Below are positions 16,514-24,612 of a stretch of DNA of 64,000 nt, in pieces. Position 1 is the stretch's first letter; every line of letters begins with the position of its first letter. Source of the stretch: Arthrobacter hankyongi. GTDB taxonomy: Bacteria > Actinomycetota > Actinomycetes > Actinomycetales > Micrococcaceae. The DNA lies in NCBI RefSeq assembly GCF_022012395.1, contig NZ_JAKLTQ010000001.1:744001-808000 (forward strand), given 5' to 3'. The notes beneath the pieces were generated by a model. That model was not told where the DNA came from and made no database searches. It saw only the letters and a program-made list of their open reading frames with translations. The position numbers were made by a program, and so were the translations under genes.

Positions 16514-18037
16514 ATGGATGGACAAATTCTCAATGCCGGGATCGTGGTGGCGTACCTGGTCTCGATGCTGCTGTTCGGCTGGTGGGGCAAGTCCCGCACC
16601 AAGAACAACAGCGACTATCTGGTAGCCGGCCGGCGGCTGGGCGGCGTGCTGTACACCGGCACGATGGCCGCCGTCGTCCTGGGCGGGGCCTCCACCGTCG
16701 GCGGCGTCGGGCTGGGCTATAAGTTCGGCTTCTCCGGCATGTGGCTGGTGGTGGCGATCGGCACCGGCGTGCTGGTGCTGAGCCTGTTCTTCGCCCCCAC
16801 GCTGCAGCGGCTGAAGATCTACACGGTGGCGCAAATGCTGACCCTTCGCTATGGCGTCAGCGCTACCAAGGTCTCCGGCATCGTCATGCTGGCCTACACG
16901 CTGATGCTCTGCGCCACCTCCACCGGCGCCTACGCCACGATCCTGGTGGTGCTCTTCGGCTGGGAGCGCTGGGTGGCCATCGCCATCGGCGGCGCGATCG
17001 TGCTGGCCTACTCCACCATCGGCGGCATGTGGTCCATCACGCTGGCGGACATGGCCCAGTTCGTGATCAAGACCATCGGCGTGTTCCTGCTGATGCTGCC
17101 GTTCACCTGGAACCAGGCCGGCGGGCTCGAGGGGATCCGCGAGCGCGTTGATGCCTCCTTCTTCGACATCGGCGGCATCGGTGCGCAGACCATCATCACC
17201 TACTTCGTGGTCTATACCCTCGGCCTGCTGATCGGGCAGGACATCTGGCAGCGGGTCTTCACCGCCCGCACCCCGAAGGTGGCGCGCTGGGGCGGTACCA
17301 CCGCAGGTGTGTACTGCATTCTCTACGGTGTGGCCGGCGCGCTGATCGGGATGGCGGCCTCGGTGGCGCTGCCCAACATCGAGGTCAAGGACGATGTGTA
17401 CGCGGACGTGGCGATGAATATCCTGCCGATCGGCATCGGCGGCATCGTGCTGGCCGCCGCCGTGGCGGCCATGATGTCCACCGCCTCGGGCACCTTGATT
17501 GCCGCCGCGACCGTGGCCAAGGCCGACGTCGTGCCGTTCGTGCGCTCCTGGTTCGGCAAGCCGGCACACCACGGACATGCCGGGAACCCGGAGCACGATG
17601 TCCAGGGCAGCCGCTGGTATGTGCTGGGCCTGGGCGTGGTCGCGATCGTGCTGGCCATCGTGGTCCACGATGTGGTCGCCGCCCTGACCATTGCCTACGA
17701 CATCCTGGTCGGCGGGCTGCTGATCCCGATCATCGGCGGCCTGCTGTGGAAGCGCGGGACCGGCCTCGGCGCTGCGGCCGCGATGGCGGCCGGCACTGTG
17801 GTCACACTAACCACCATGATCGTGCTGGAAGCCAATGCCAAGAACCAGTACGACGGCATCTACGCCAACGAACCGATCTACTACGGCCTCATCGCCGCGC
17901 TGGTGGCGTACGTCGCCGTCTCGCTGCTCAGCCGGCCGACGGATCCGGCCGTCGTGGCCGCCTGGAACCGCCGGGTGGCCGGCGCCGTCGCCGAGGAGGT
18001 TCCGGTGGAGGGCCCCGAAGGCGCACCCGTACGGTAG
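16514..18037 (+). CDS. Sodium:solute symporter (SSS) family transporter
   Basis: 507 residues from ATG at 16514 with AGGAA upstream; the frame also opens at 16463 but without a ribosome site. About thirteen membrane helices. SDYLVAGRRLGGVLYTGTMAA and the VGGVGLGYKFGFSGMW segment are typical of SSS proteins, as is the helix-8 region AAAVAAMMSTASGTLIAAATVAKAD, where the serines contribute to Na+ binding. Substrates in this family include proline, pantothenate, urea and polyamines. Context with a ureohydrolase and shared promoter boxes suggests uptake of a guanidino or amino compound. Confidence 0.9.
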   Translation: MDGQILNAGIVVAYLVSMLLFGWWGKSRTKNNSDYLVAGRRLGGVLYTGTMAAVVLGGASTVGGVGLGYKFGFSGMWLVVAIGTGVLVLSLFFAPTLQRLKIYTVAQMLTLRYGVSATKVSGIVMLAYTLMLCATSTGAYATILVVLFGWERWVAIAIGGAIVLAYSTIGGMWSITLADMAQFVIKTIGVFLLMLPFTWNQAGGLEGIRERVDASFFDIGGIGAQTIITYFVVYTLGLLIGQDIWQRVFTARTPKVARWGGTTAGVYCILYGVAGALIGMAASVALPNIEVKDDVYADVAMNILPIGIGGIVLAAAVAAMMSTASGTLIAAATVAKADVVPFVRSWFGKPAHHGHAGNPEHDVQGSRWYVLGLGVVAIVLAIVVHDVVAALTIAYDILVGGLLIPIIGGLLWKRGTGLGAAAAMAAGTVVTLTTMIVLEANAKNQYDGIYANEPIYYGLIAALVAYVAVSLLSRPTDPAVVAAWNRRVAGAVAEEVPVEGPEGAPVR

Positions 18038-18051
18038 GACGCCCCGCTCCC

Positions 18052-18396
18052 TCAGCCGTCCAGCGGCAGGAACAGCACCGCGTAGATCCCCAGCGCCCCC
18101 AGCAGGACCACGCTGGCCGACGTCCACAGCACGGCCGCGGCGTCGGCGTGCACGGTTTCGGCGGCGATGCCCCGTACCGCGCGGTGGTGGCGCCGCTTCT
18201 GGGTCAGGTTGATGGCCAGCGCCGCGCAGAGGGTGGCCCCCACCAGGATGCCGGTAAACCAGCCGTGGTGCGGCGTCCAGCGCAGGAAGATGGCTGCCGC
18301 CACCACCATCGAGAGCATGGTGCGCCCCCAGGCCAGCGTGGTGCGCTCGGGTTGCAGGCCGGCGTCGTGGTGTTCCGGGACGGTGCCGTTGCCCAT
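18052..18396 (-). CDS. DUF202 membrane protein (second of a pair)
   Basis: 114 residues from ATG at 18396. The DUF202 signature LQPERTTLAWGRTMLSMVVAAAIFLRW starts near residue 14, and three membrane helices follow. It begins four bases after the stop of the upstream DUF202 gene, so the two are clearly co-translated and probably form a small membrane complex. The family has no firmly established function; some members are called YidH or Vtc1-like. It converges on the symporter gene with a 14-base gap. Confidence 0.82.
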   Translation of the reverse strand: MGNGTVPEHHDAGLQPERTTLAWGRTMLSMVVAAAIFLRWTPHHGWFTGILVGATLCAALAINLTQKRRHHRAVRGIAAETVHADAAAVLWTSASVVLLGALGIYAVLFLPLDG

Positions 18397-18400
18397 CGGC

Positions 18401-18802
18401 TCAGGCGGGCCGGGAGAGGACGAAAATGACCAGGATGCCCGCCACGATCCCCCCGCCGATGGCCAGGATCGGGGCAATCAGCGGCAGCGGCAGCGGCGCC
18501 TTCTGCCGCATGGCGCGTTCCACGCCGAGCCAGCGGAAGAACGCACCGCCGCCGATGATCATGGCCAGCAGCAGCAGCAGCACCGCCACGGTCTTGCGGA
18601 CCTCCGGAATGATCAGGTCGGTGGTGAAGGCCTCGACCGCGATCCCGCCGGCCAGGAACGCCAGGGAGGTGCGGATCCAGGCCAGGAAGGTGCGTTCGTT
18701 GGCGAGGGTGAACCGTGGGTCCGGCTCGATGCCGCCGCGCAGCAGACGGGACGCGAACTTGCCGCGGGCAGGGTCGGAGGGAGGAGTTGCTTCAGAGGCC
18801 AC
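18401..18802 (-). CDS. YidH-like DUF202 membrane protein
   Basis: 133 residues with the signature DPRFTLANERTFLAWIRTSLAFLAGGIAVEAF (residues 28-59) followed by two further hydrophobic segments, AVLLLLLAMIIGGGAFFRW and APILAIGGGIVAGILVIFVL. This is the YidH type of DUF202 and the first gene of a tandem pair. In other actinobacteria such pairs are common and mostly uncharacterised. The divergent neighbour is the riboswitch-controlled VIT transporter; a functional link is not shown. Confidence 0.85.
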   Translation of the reverse strand: MASEATPPSDPARGKFASRLLRGGIEPDPRFTLANERTFLAWIRTSLAFLAGGIAVEAFTTDLIIPEVRKTVAVLLLLLAMIIGGGAFFRWLGVERAMRQKAPLPLPLIAPILAIGGGIVAGILVIFVLSRPA

Positions 18803-18877
18803 CAGACCATCCTAGTGGCAGTGACACCAGCCTCGTCCGGCCGTCGTGCGGAGCACCGTCAGGTACAATTGATGCAG

Positions 18878-19052
18878 CGAAGGGGAGTAGCTCCACCGCC
18901 ATCAGACCGCAGAACCGGCGGCAGGCGTGGAGGCCTGTCGACATACTGGCCGGATAGTTCCGGCCCGGCAGTCCACCCGGCACCGTCCGGGCGAGCGAGA
19001 CCTTCGGTCAGTTGAGATACGCTGACCGGAGCCGGCACCTACGCGCCTCCGG
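18878..19052 (+). ncRNA. yybP-ykoY manganese riboswitch with downstream hairpins
   Basis: The two conserved metal-binding loops are clear: GGGGAGTAGCTCC (18882-18894) near the 5' end and GCGAGACC (18995-19002) near the 3' end. The outer stem CGAAGG (18878-18883) pairs with CCTTCG (19001-19006). Between them lies a GTCGACATACTGG segment often seen in this class. Two hairpins follow as expression platform: GGTCAG/CTGACC (19006-19027) and CCGGAG/CTCCGG (19026-19052), the latter ending nine bases before AGGAG. This class senses Mn2+ and usually turns on export genes, which fits the VIT gene downstream. Confidence 0.85.
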
Positions 19053-19070
19053 TCCCCAACCAGGAGCACC

Positions 19071-20195
19071 GTGGACCGCACACCCCATTCCCCCGGCCCT
19101 TCCGGCCCGCTGACGGATGAGCCGTCGGCCGCCGACATCAGGAAATGGCGCCGCTACCTCGCGGATGAACGCGCGGAGGCCGCCATCTACCGCGATCTGG
19201 CCCGCCGCCGCACGGGCGAGGAACGGGAAATCCTGCTCGAGCTGGCCGAGGCCGAAGGCCGCCACGAACAACACTGGGTGGACCTGCTGGGCGGGCACGC
19301 GGCCAAGTCCGTCCGCCCCTCCCCCCGGCGCATCCTGCTGCGTTTCCTGGCCCGCAGCTTCGGCTCCGTGTTTGTCATGGCGCTGGCCCAGCGGGCCGAG
19401 GGCCGCTCCCCCTACAGCTCGGAGCCGGCCGCCACCAGCGCGATGGCCGCAGACGAACTGATCCACGAGGAAGTCATCCGCGGGCTGGCCACCCGGGGCC
19501 GGGCCCGGCTCTCGGGCAATTTCCGGGCCGCCGTCTTCGGCGCCAATGACGGGCTCGTCTCCAACCTGGCCCTGATCATGGGCATCGGCGCCACCGGCGC
19601 CTCCGCCAGCTTCGTGCTGTTCAGCGGCATTGCCGGGCTGCTGGCCGGTGCCCTCTCGATGGGGGCCGGCGAATATGTCTCGGTCCGCTCGCAGCGTGAG
19701 CTGCTGAACGCCACCAAGCCCACCCAGATCTCGCTGGCCGCGGCACCGGACCTGGACCTGAACGCCAACGAACTGGTGCTGCTCTACCGTGCACGCGGCA
19801 TGAGCCAGGAGGCCGCCGAACACCGCGCCGCCGAACGCATGGGGCATCTGGACTGCGACTGCGATCCGAGCCTGTCCCTGCAGGCGCCCGAATTCTACGA
19901 AAACGAATACGAGGAGATCGGCACCGGCTGGAACGCGGCCATCTCCAGCTTCTGCTTCTTCGCCACCGGCGCCCTGGTCCCCATCCTGCCTTACCTGTTC
20001 GGCCTGCAGGGGCTGGCCGCCGTCCTGGTGTCGCTGCTGCTGGTGGGCCTGGCCCTGCTGTGCACCGGCGCCGTTGTCGGCCTGCTCTCGGGAGCATCCC
20101 CGGCCAAGCGCGCCTTCCGCCAGCTGGCCATCGGTTTCGGCGCGGCATTGGCCACCTACCTGCTGGGCCTGGCGTTCGGGACCAGCGTGGGCTGA
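19071..20195 (+). CDS. VIT1/CCC1-family Mn/Fe transporter with N-terminal ferritin-like domain
   Basis: 374 residues from GTG with AGGAG five bases upstream. Residues 20-75 form a ferritin/rubrerythrin-like helical pair with acidic ligands (E33/E36 in ADERAEAAIY; E62, H65 and E66 in EAEGRHEQHW). The C-terminal part from about residue 140 is a VIT transporter: FRAAVFGANDGLVSNLALIMGIG, then SGIAGLLAGALSMGAGEYVSVRSQREL, and three further helices. This is the MbfA-like architecture, which exports Fe2+ or Mn2+ from the cytoplasm. Control by the Mn2+ riboswitch points to manganese efflux. Confidence 0.92.
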   Translation: MDRTPHSPGPSGPLTDEPSAADIRKWRRYLADERAEAAIYRDLARRRTGEEREILLELAEAEGRHEQHWVDLLGGHAAKSVRPSPRRILLRFLARSFGSVFVMALAQRAEGRSPYSSEPAATSAMAADELIHEEVIRGLATRGRARLSGNFRAAVFGANDGLVSNLALIMGIGATGASASFVLFSGIAGLLAGALSMGAGEYVSVRSQRELLNATKPTQISLAAAPDLDLNANELVLLYRARGMSQEAAEHRAAERMGHLDCDCDPSLSLQAPEFYENEYEEIGTGWNAAISSFCFFATGALVPILPYLFGLQGLAAVLVSLLLVGLALLCTGAVVGLLSGASPAKRAFRQLAIGFGAALATYLLGLAFGTSVG

Positions 20196-20266
20196 GTGCG
20201 GCAGGCGCTTACCTGAGGCGGCGGGGACCGCTACGCTTGAGCCACCTACTCACCGGGGAGGGGCCC

Positions 20267-21124
20267 ATGCGCAGTCGGCCGCCGGCTCTTGCCGCCCGGC
20301 TCCTCGCCGGCGCGGTGCTGCTGGTGCTGGCGGCCGCGGCGGGGTTCTGGTTCGCCCATCCCGACGGCGCCTCCCGTTCCCCTTCCCAGCACAGCGGCGC
20401 GGCCGGTTCCTTTCCGTTCAGCGACCCGGCCACCGCGGGCCCGGCCGGCCGGAACTATCCGCCGCCGGGCCTGGGCAGTTCCACCTCCAGGCTGGCCTCG
20501 CCGGCGCCGCTGCGCAGCCACAGCCAGAGCTACCGGCTGCTGGACAGCGGCGTGCGGGGCCAGTCCTTCGTGGCCTACGACCCGTGCCGGGCGATCCGCT
20601 ACGTTGTCCGGGACCAGGACGCTCCGCCTGGCGCGGACGCACTCATCCAGCGGGCCGTGCACCGGGTGTCCGGCGCAACCGGGCTGCAATTCGTCTACGA
20701 GGGCCACACCACCGAAGCACCCAGCCCGGACCGGCCGGCCTACCAGCCGGGGCGCTACGGGGACCGTTGGGCCCCGGTTCTGATCGCCTGGGCCACCCCC
20801 GCGGAGAGCCCGGTGCTGCGCGGGGATACGATCGGGATGGGCGGCAGCGCCTGGGCCTCGCACGGCGGCACCGCGGCGTACGTGTCCGGCCAAGTGGAAC
20901 TGGATTCCCCGCAGTTCCGCACGCTGCTGGGCACGGCCGACGGCCAGGCGGCCGCGGCGTCGATCATCATGCACGAACTGGCGCATTTGGTTGGCCTGGA
21001 CCATGTCGAGGACCCGGCACAGCTGATGAACAGCGAGGCCCGCACCGGGGTGACGGATTTCGGCGACGGCGACCTGACCGGGCTCGACTTGCTCGGCCGG
21101 GGGCCCTGCGTCCCCGATCTGTAG
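20267..21124 (+). CDS. Exported matrixin-like zinc metalloprotease
   Basis: 285 residues from ATG at 20267 with GGGGAGG upstream. Residues 8-28 (ALAARLLAGAVLLVLAAAAG) form a signal peptide or membrane anchor, followed by a Ser/Pro-rich linker. The zinc site is HELAHLVGLDHV: H236, E237, H240 and H246, the HExxHxxGxxH metzincin pattern, followed by the QLMN turn. Upstream, PCRAIRYVVRDQDAPPGA resembles the N-terminal matrixin fold. Expected to act outside the cell or at the membrane; no substrate is known. It starts 71 bases after the VIT gene but has its own function. Confidence 0.85.
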   Translation: MRSRPPALAARLLAGAVLLVLAAAAGFWFAHPDGASRSPSQHSGAAGSFPFSDPATAGPAGRNYPPPGLGSSTSRLASPAPLRSHSQSYRLLDSGVRGQSFVAYDPCRAIRYVVRDQDAPPGADALIQRAVHRVSGATGLQFVYEGHTTEAPSPDRPAYQPGRYGDRWAPVLIAWATPAESPVLRGDTIGMGGSAWASHGGTAAYVSGQVELDSPQFRTLLGTADGQAAAASIIMHELAHLVGLDHVEDPAQLMNSEARTGVTDFGDGDLTGLDLLGRGPCVPDL

Positions 21125-21157
21125 CCCCGTTTGTCTCCGGCTGCGGTGCTGCCGGGT

Positions 21158-21544
21158 TCAGGAAAGCAGCTTGGCTTTCGCGGCCGCGAACTCTTCCTCC
21201 GACAGGATGCCCTGGGAGTGCAGGGCCGCAAGCTGCTGCAGCTGCGAGGTCAGGTCGCTGCCGCCCTCGGCTGCCGGCTCAGGCGGCGGCGGAGCGTAGG
21301 CAGCCTGCGGCGGCGGTGGAGCGTAGGCGGCCTGCGGTGGCGGGGCGTAGGCCGGCGCCGGCGGCGCGGCGTCGGCGGCTGCCTGCTGGGCCTCGTACTG
21401 CTGGGCCGCGTATTTCTCCTCGGCCTTGGCCTCCTGGTGCCTGGCAACCCGGCCGGAAACTGCCGTGGCCGTCCCGGCCACAACGGCGGTCCGGGCGGCC
21501 ATGCCGATGAGCCCGGGACGCCCTCCTCGACGCATGAGTGGCAT
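21158..21544 (-). CDS. SHOCT-domain protein
   Basis: 128 residues with AAGGAG upstream. An N-terminal GLIGMAARTAVVAGTATAVSGRV segment may be a weak membrane helix. The middle (residues 55-92) is a proline/alanine repeat, AYAPPPPQA, in three near copies. The C-terminus, LTSQLQQLAALHSQGILSEEEFAAAKAKLLS, is a textbook SHOCT (short C-terminal) domain, thought to be an oligomerisation module. It is probably co-transcribed with the DUF6325 gene 12 bases upstream, a common actinobacterial pairing. Function unknown. Confidence 0.85.
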   Translation of the reverse strand: MPLMRRGGRPGLIGMAARTAVVAGTATAVSGRVARHQEAKAEEKYAAQQYEAQQAAADAAPPAPAYAPPPQAAYAPPPPQAAYAPPPPEPAAEGGSDLTSQLQQLAALHSQGILSEEEFAAAKAKLLS

Positions 21545-21556
21545 GACGTACTCCTT

Positions 21557-22021
21557 TTATTCCACAGGTTGTTCAGTGGTGGATTCGGCGGGGGCTTCGG
21601 CGGCGGCTTCGGCCATGACCGCGTTGACGGCGGGGGCCGGGATGCGGTCGCTGAACAGGACGCTTCCGCCAGCCTGGTACAGGGCGTTGGCCAGCCGCTT
21701 CGCCCAGACATGTTCGATCACCAGGAGCGCACCGGAGACGCCGGGCTCGATGGCTTCCGCGATGGCCTCGATGTCCTCGTCACCGGCGATGCCGCTGGCC
21801 GCAAGCTCGATGCTGCCGAAGCCGTACCGGTCACCGACGGCTTCCAGTTCGTCGACCGTCAGGTTGCCGTCCGCGGCGCGGGAGACGAAGAGGAGGTCGA
21901 GCAGCCGCACCGTTCCGGCGTTCACCAGCTCGAGAATGGCCTCCACGATCTGCGGATCCGGGCCGTCACCGGTGTAGCCGGCGACGAACATTTCGACGGG
22001 ACCGTACTCCAACTCATCCAC
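21557..22021 (-). CDS. DUF6325/DUF1269-like protein
   Basis: 154 residues from GTG at 22021 (GAGGAGC upstream); the frame to 22051 is a less likely start. MDELEYGPVEMFVAGYTGDGPDPQIVEAILELVNAGTVRLLDLLFV followed by DGNLTVDELEAV and a glycine-rich GIAGDEDIEAIAEAIEPGVSGALLVIEHVWAK are characteristic of a family of unknown function found beside SHOCT proteins in actinobacteria. Acidic, without membrane segments. The two genes form an operon of unknown role, possibly stress-related by analogy only. Confidence 0.75.
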   Translation of the reverse strand: MDELEYGPVEMFVAGYTGDGPDPQIVEAILELVNAGTVRLLDLLFVSRAADGNLTVDELEAVGDRYGFGSIELAASGIAGDEDIEAIAEAIEPGVSGALLVIEHVWAKRLANALYQAGGSVLFSDRIPAPAVNAVMAEAAAEAPAESTTEQPVE

Positions 22022-22150
22022 GTGAAGCTCCTCACGATTGGTGCACACCACGGACCACGCCGTGACCTACGCCACACAGCGTAGCAGCGGGGATGCAGCC
22101 CCGTACAGCAACCGCCGGCCCCGGCAGCGCCTGGCCCGGCACCCTGCGGC

Positions 22151-23803
22151 CTACCGTTCGATGGCGTCCACCGGCAGCCCGGACCCCCTGCGTCCGGCAC
22201 GGTCGCCGGCCAGGGCGGTGGTGGCCGGGCCGTCCCCCGCGGTCCCGGCGGTGATGCGCCCAGTGCCCTCCGAAACGGCACCGGGCACGGCCGCGGGCAG
22301 AACCTCGTGCTCCAGGCTGGTGGCCAGCGGCCGTTCGGTGACGAACAGGCACAGCACGGTGGCCAGCACCGCCAGCGGGATCATCAGCAGGAACAGCGGC
22401 ATCATCGACTCGTTGTAGGACTGGACGATCACGGCCCGGACCGGTTCCGGCAGCGTGTGCAGCAGGTCGGGGGTGAGCGAATTGCCGCCGCCGGTGGAGG
22501 ACGCCGCGGCCCCGGGCAGCCGCTGGCCCAGCAGGTCGGTCAACCGGTGGGCGAACAGGCTGCCCACCAGCGCCGATCCCAGCGTCGCGCCGATCTGCCG
22601 GAAGAAATTGTGCGCGGCGGTAGCGGTCCCCACCTGGCGCAGCGGGAAGGAATTCTGCACGATCAGGACCAAAATCTGGATGTTCAGCCCGAGGCCCAGG
22701 CCCAGCAGCGCCAGGTCCAGGCACAGCCGCCACAGCGGGGTGTCCGGGTGGACCGACCCGAGCATCGCCAGCCCCACGGCCGTGACGGCCGACCCGGCCA
22801 CCGGCATCCACTTGTACCGCCCGGTCCGCGCGACCAGCATGCCGGCAACCAGCGAAGCGAGCAGCATCGCCGACATCATGGGGATCATCAGCAGGCCGGC
22901 GCTGGTGGCGGTGGCCCCGTGTGCCATCTGCAGGTAGGTGGGCATATAGCCCAGGGCGCCGAACATGGCCACGGACACCAGCAGGCCGGCCAGCGTGGCG
23001 AGGATGAAGTTCCGGTCCCGCAGCAGCTGCAGCGGGATGATCGGCTCGGCCGTGCGCCGTTCCACCAGCACAAAGACCGCACCGGCCAGGACCGTAGCGC
23101 CCAGCAGGGCCAGGATCACCGGGTGGCTCCAGGCAAAGCTGCTGCCGCCCCAGCTGGAGGCCAGCACCAGGCAGGTGGTGGCCATGGCCAGCAGCACCAT
23201 GCCCCAGAGATCCAGCCGCGGCCGCACCGTGACGGCACGGGGTTTGAGGAACAGCAGCGCCCCGAGCAGCGCCAGCGCACCCACGGGCAGGTTGAACCAG
23301 AAGGTCCAGCGCCAGCCCGGCCCTTCGGTGAGCCAGCCGCCGATCAGCGGCCCGACCACCGAGGAAAAGGCGAACACCCCGCCCATCGCACCCATGTACT
23401 TGCCCCGCTCGCGGGCCGGAACCACGTCCGCGATGATCGCCTGGGAGAGGATCATCAAGCCGCCGCCGCCGATGCCCTGGAGCGCCCTGGCGGCGATCAG
23501 CCAGCCCATGTCCGGAGCCAGCGCCCCGGCCACCGAACCGGCCAGGAAGACCGCGATGGCGGCCACCAGCAGGTATTTGCGCCCGATCAGGTCCCCGAGC
23601 TTGCCGTAAATGGGCATCATCACGGTGGAGGCCAGGATATAGGCGGTGACTATCCAGAGCATCAGGCTCGCGCCGTTGAGTTCGCCCACGATGGTGGGCA
23701 GCGCGGTGACGAGCATGGTCTGGTTCAGGGAGGCCAGCAGCATGGCCAGGACCAGGGCCACAAACACCAGCGCCAGGTTGGGCCGGCGGTCGGTCTGCGT
23801 CAT
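22151..23803 (-). CDS. DHA2-family drug:H+ antiporter (EmrB/QacA type)
   Basis: 550 residues with about fourteen hydrophobic segments. The N-terminal half shows LNQTMLVTALPTIVGELNG (motif D1 region), YGKLGDLIGRKYLLVAAI (motif A) and GGWLTEGPGWRWTFWFNLPVG (motif C region), as in the 14-TMS DHA2 exporters. The GAASSTGGGNSL segment forms the long loop near residue 440. The start overlaps the TetR gene by 4 bp with an AAGGAG inside the TetR end, so they form one operon. Expected role: proton-driven efflux of toxic compounds, derepressed when TetR binds them. Confidence 0.92.
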   Translation of the reverse strand: MTQTDRRPNLALVFVALVLAMLLASLNQTMLVTALPTIVGELNGASLMLWIVTAYILASTVMMPIYGKLGDLIGRKYLLVAAIAVFLAGSVAGALAPDMGWLIAARALQGIGGGGLMILSQAIIADVVPARERGKYMGAMGGVFAFSSVVGPLIGGWLTEGPGWRWTFWFNLPVGALALLGALLFLKPRAVTVRPRLDLWGMVLLAMATTCLVLASSWGGSSFAWSHPVILALLGATVLAGAVFVLVERRTAEPIIPLQLLRDRNFILATLAGLLVSVAMFGALGYMPTYLQMAHGATATSAGLLMIPMMSAMLLASLVAGMLVARTGRYKWMPVAGSAVTAVGLAMLGSVHPDTPLWRLCLDLALLGLGLGLNIQILVLIVQNSFPLRQVGTATAAHNFFRQIGATLGSALVGSLFAHRLTDLLGQRLPGAAASSTGGGNSLTPDLLHTLPEPVRAVIVQSYNESMMPLFLLMIPLAVLATVLCLFVTERPLATSLEHEVLPAAVPGAVSEGTGRITAGTAGDGPATTALAGDRAGRRGSGLPVDAIER

Positions 23804-24423
23804 TGGAGCTCCTTCAGGACGCCGCGCATCAGCCGCAGCCCGTCATCGAGGGCGGCGAACTGGGCTTCGCGGGTGGGGCGGGTGGCGGTTTTCTGCATGA
23901 CGTAGCGCATGCCGGCGGCAACAACCATCACGAGCATCCGGGCGGTTTCGCCGGCATCGAATTCGTGCTCCCGGCCCTGCCAGCGGGCCGAGGCCTGCAG
24001 CCGCTCGGCCACCAGGCCGGCCAGCAGCTGCTCCACCTTGGTGACGTACTGGAAGCGCCGGTGCAGCAGGTGGGGGTACTTCGCAAACAGCTCGGGCCGG
24101 TGGCTCGATTCCTCGTCGCCGCCCTGGATGGAACGCATGACGCTGAGCATGAGCCGGCCGGTTTCCTCCAGCAGGTCCCCGTCGACGTCGTAGCCGGCCA
24201 GCACCGCTTCGTCCACCGTGGGTTCCCGCAGCCCGAGCACGGCGTCTTCCTTGGTGGCGAAATAATTGAAGAAAGTGCGGCAGGAGACGCCGGCCGCCGC
24301 GGCGACCGCCTCCACCGTCACCTGTTCCAAACCACCGGAGACGGCAGTATCGACCGCGGCCTGGTGCAGGGCGTTCCAGGTTTCCGCGCGCTTGCGGTCC
24401 CGCAGCGAAGTTGGTTGACTCAC
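23800..24423 (-). CDS. TetR-family repressor
   Basis: 207 residues. The N-terminal helix-turn-helix is ETWNALHQAAVDTAVSGGLEQVTVEAVAAAAGVSCRTFFNYFATKEDAVLG, with the YFATKE end typical of the family. The C-terminal ligand domain is not specific. It is first in an operon with a DHA2 exporter (4-bp overlap), the standard arrangement of an autoregulated efflux repressor. An inverted repeat just upstream is a likely operator. Confidence 0.92.
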   Translation of the reverse strand: MSQPTSLRDRKRAETWNALHQAAVDTAVSGGLEQVTVEAVAAAAGVSCRTFFNYFATKEDAVLGLREPTVDEAVLAGYDVDGDLLEETGRLMLSVMRSIQGGDEESSHRPELFAKYPHLLHRRFQYVTKVEQLLAGLVAERLQASARWQGREHEFDAGETARMLVMVVAAGMRYVMQKTATRPTREAQFAALDDGLRLMRGVLKELQ

Positions 24424-24431
24424 CGAACCAT

Positions 24432-24467
24432 AATTGCAGCCATAGGAAAATTACACAACTGCAAATT
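24432..24467 (-). promoter_or_regulatory. Candidate TetR operator
   Basis: AATTGCAG (24432-24439) and CTGCAAATT (24459-24467) form an inverted repeat separated by 19 bases, starting eight bases upstream of the repressor ATG. The AT-rich spacer contains GTGTAATTTTCC on the minus strand and probably the -10. No other dyad of this quality is nearby. Confidence 0.45.
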
Positions 24468-24523
24468 TTCACTTGCGCATTTTTCCCGCCCTTCGTTCCG
24501 GGGCCGGGCGGCTGCGGACAGCA

Positions 24524-24570
24524 CGACGGCGGCCGGCGCCCTTCGTACGGAAGGGCGCCGGCCGCCGTCG
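24524..24570 (-). terminator. Hairpin terminator after purU
   Basis: A 20-bp perfect stem, 24524-24543 pairing with 24551-24570, around a 7-base loop, placed 43 bases beyond the purU stop. It ends the glyA-sox-sdaA-purU operon. Confidence 0.75.
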
Positions 24571-24612
24571 TTCAGTGACAGTCGTGCCGGAGCTGTCAGC
24601 GTGACCGGCGGG

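Noticed and set aside
16355-17668. N-terminal extension of the cupin-XRE gene by over 400 codons
   Set aside because: The frame is open only because it runs antisense through the symporter gene. A GTG with a good ribosome site at 16354 explains the real protein.
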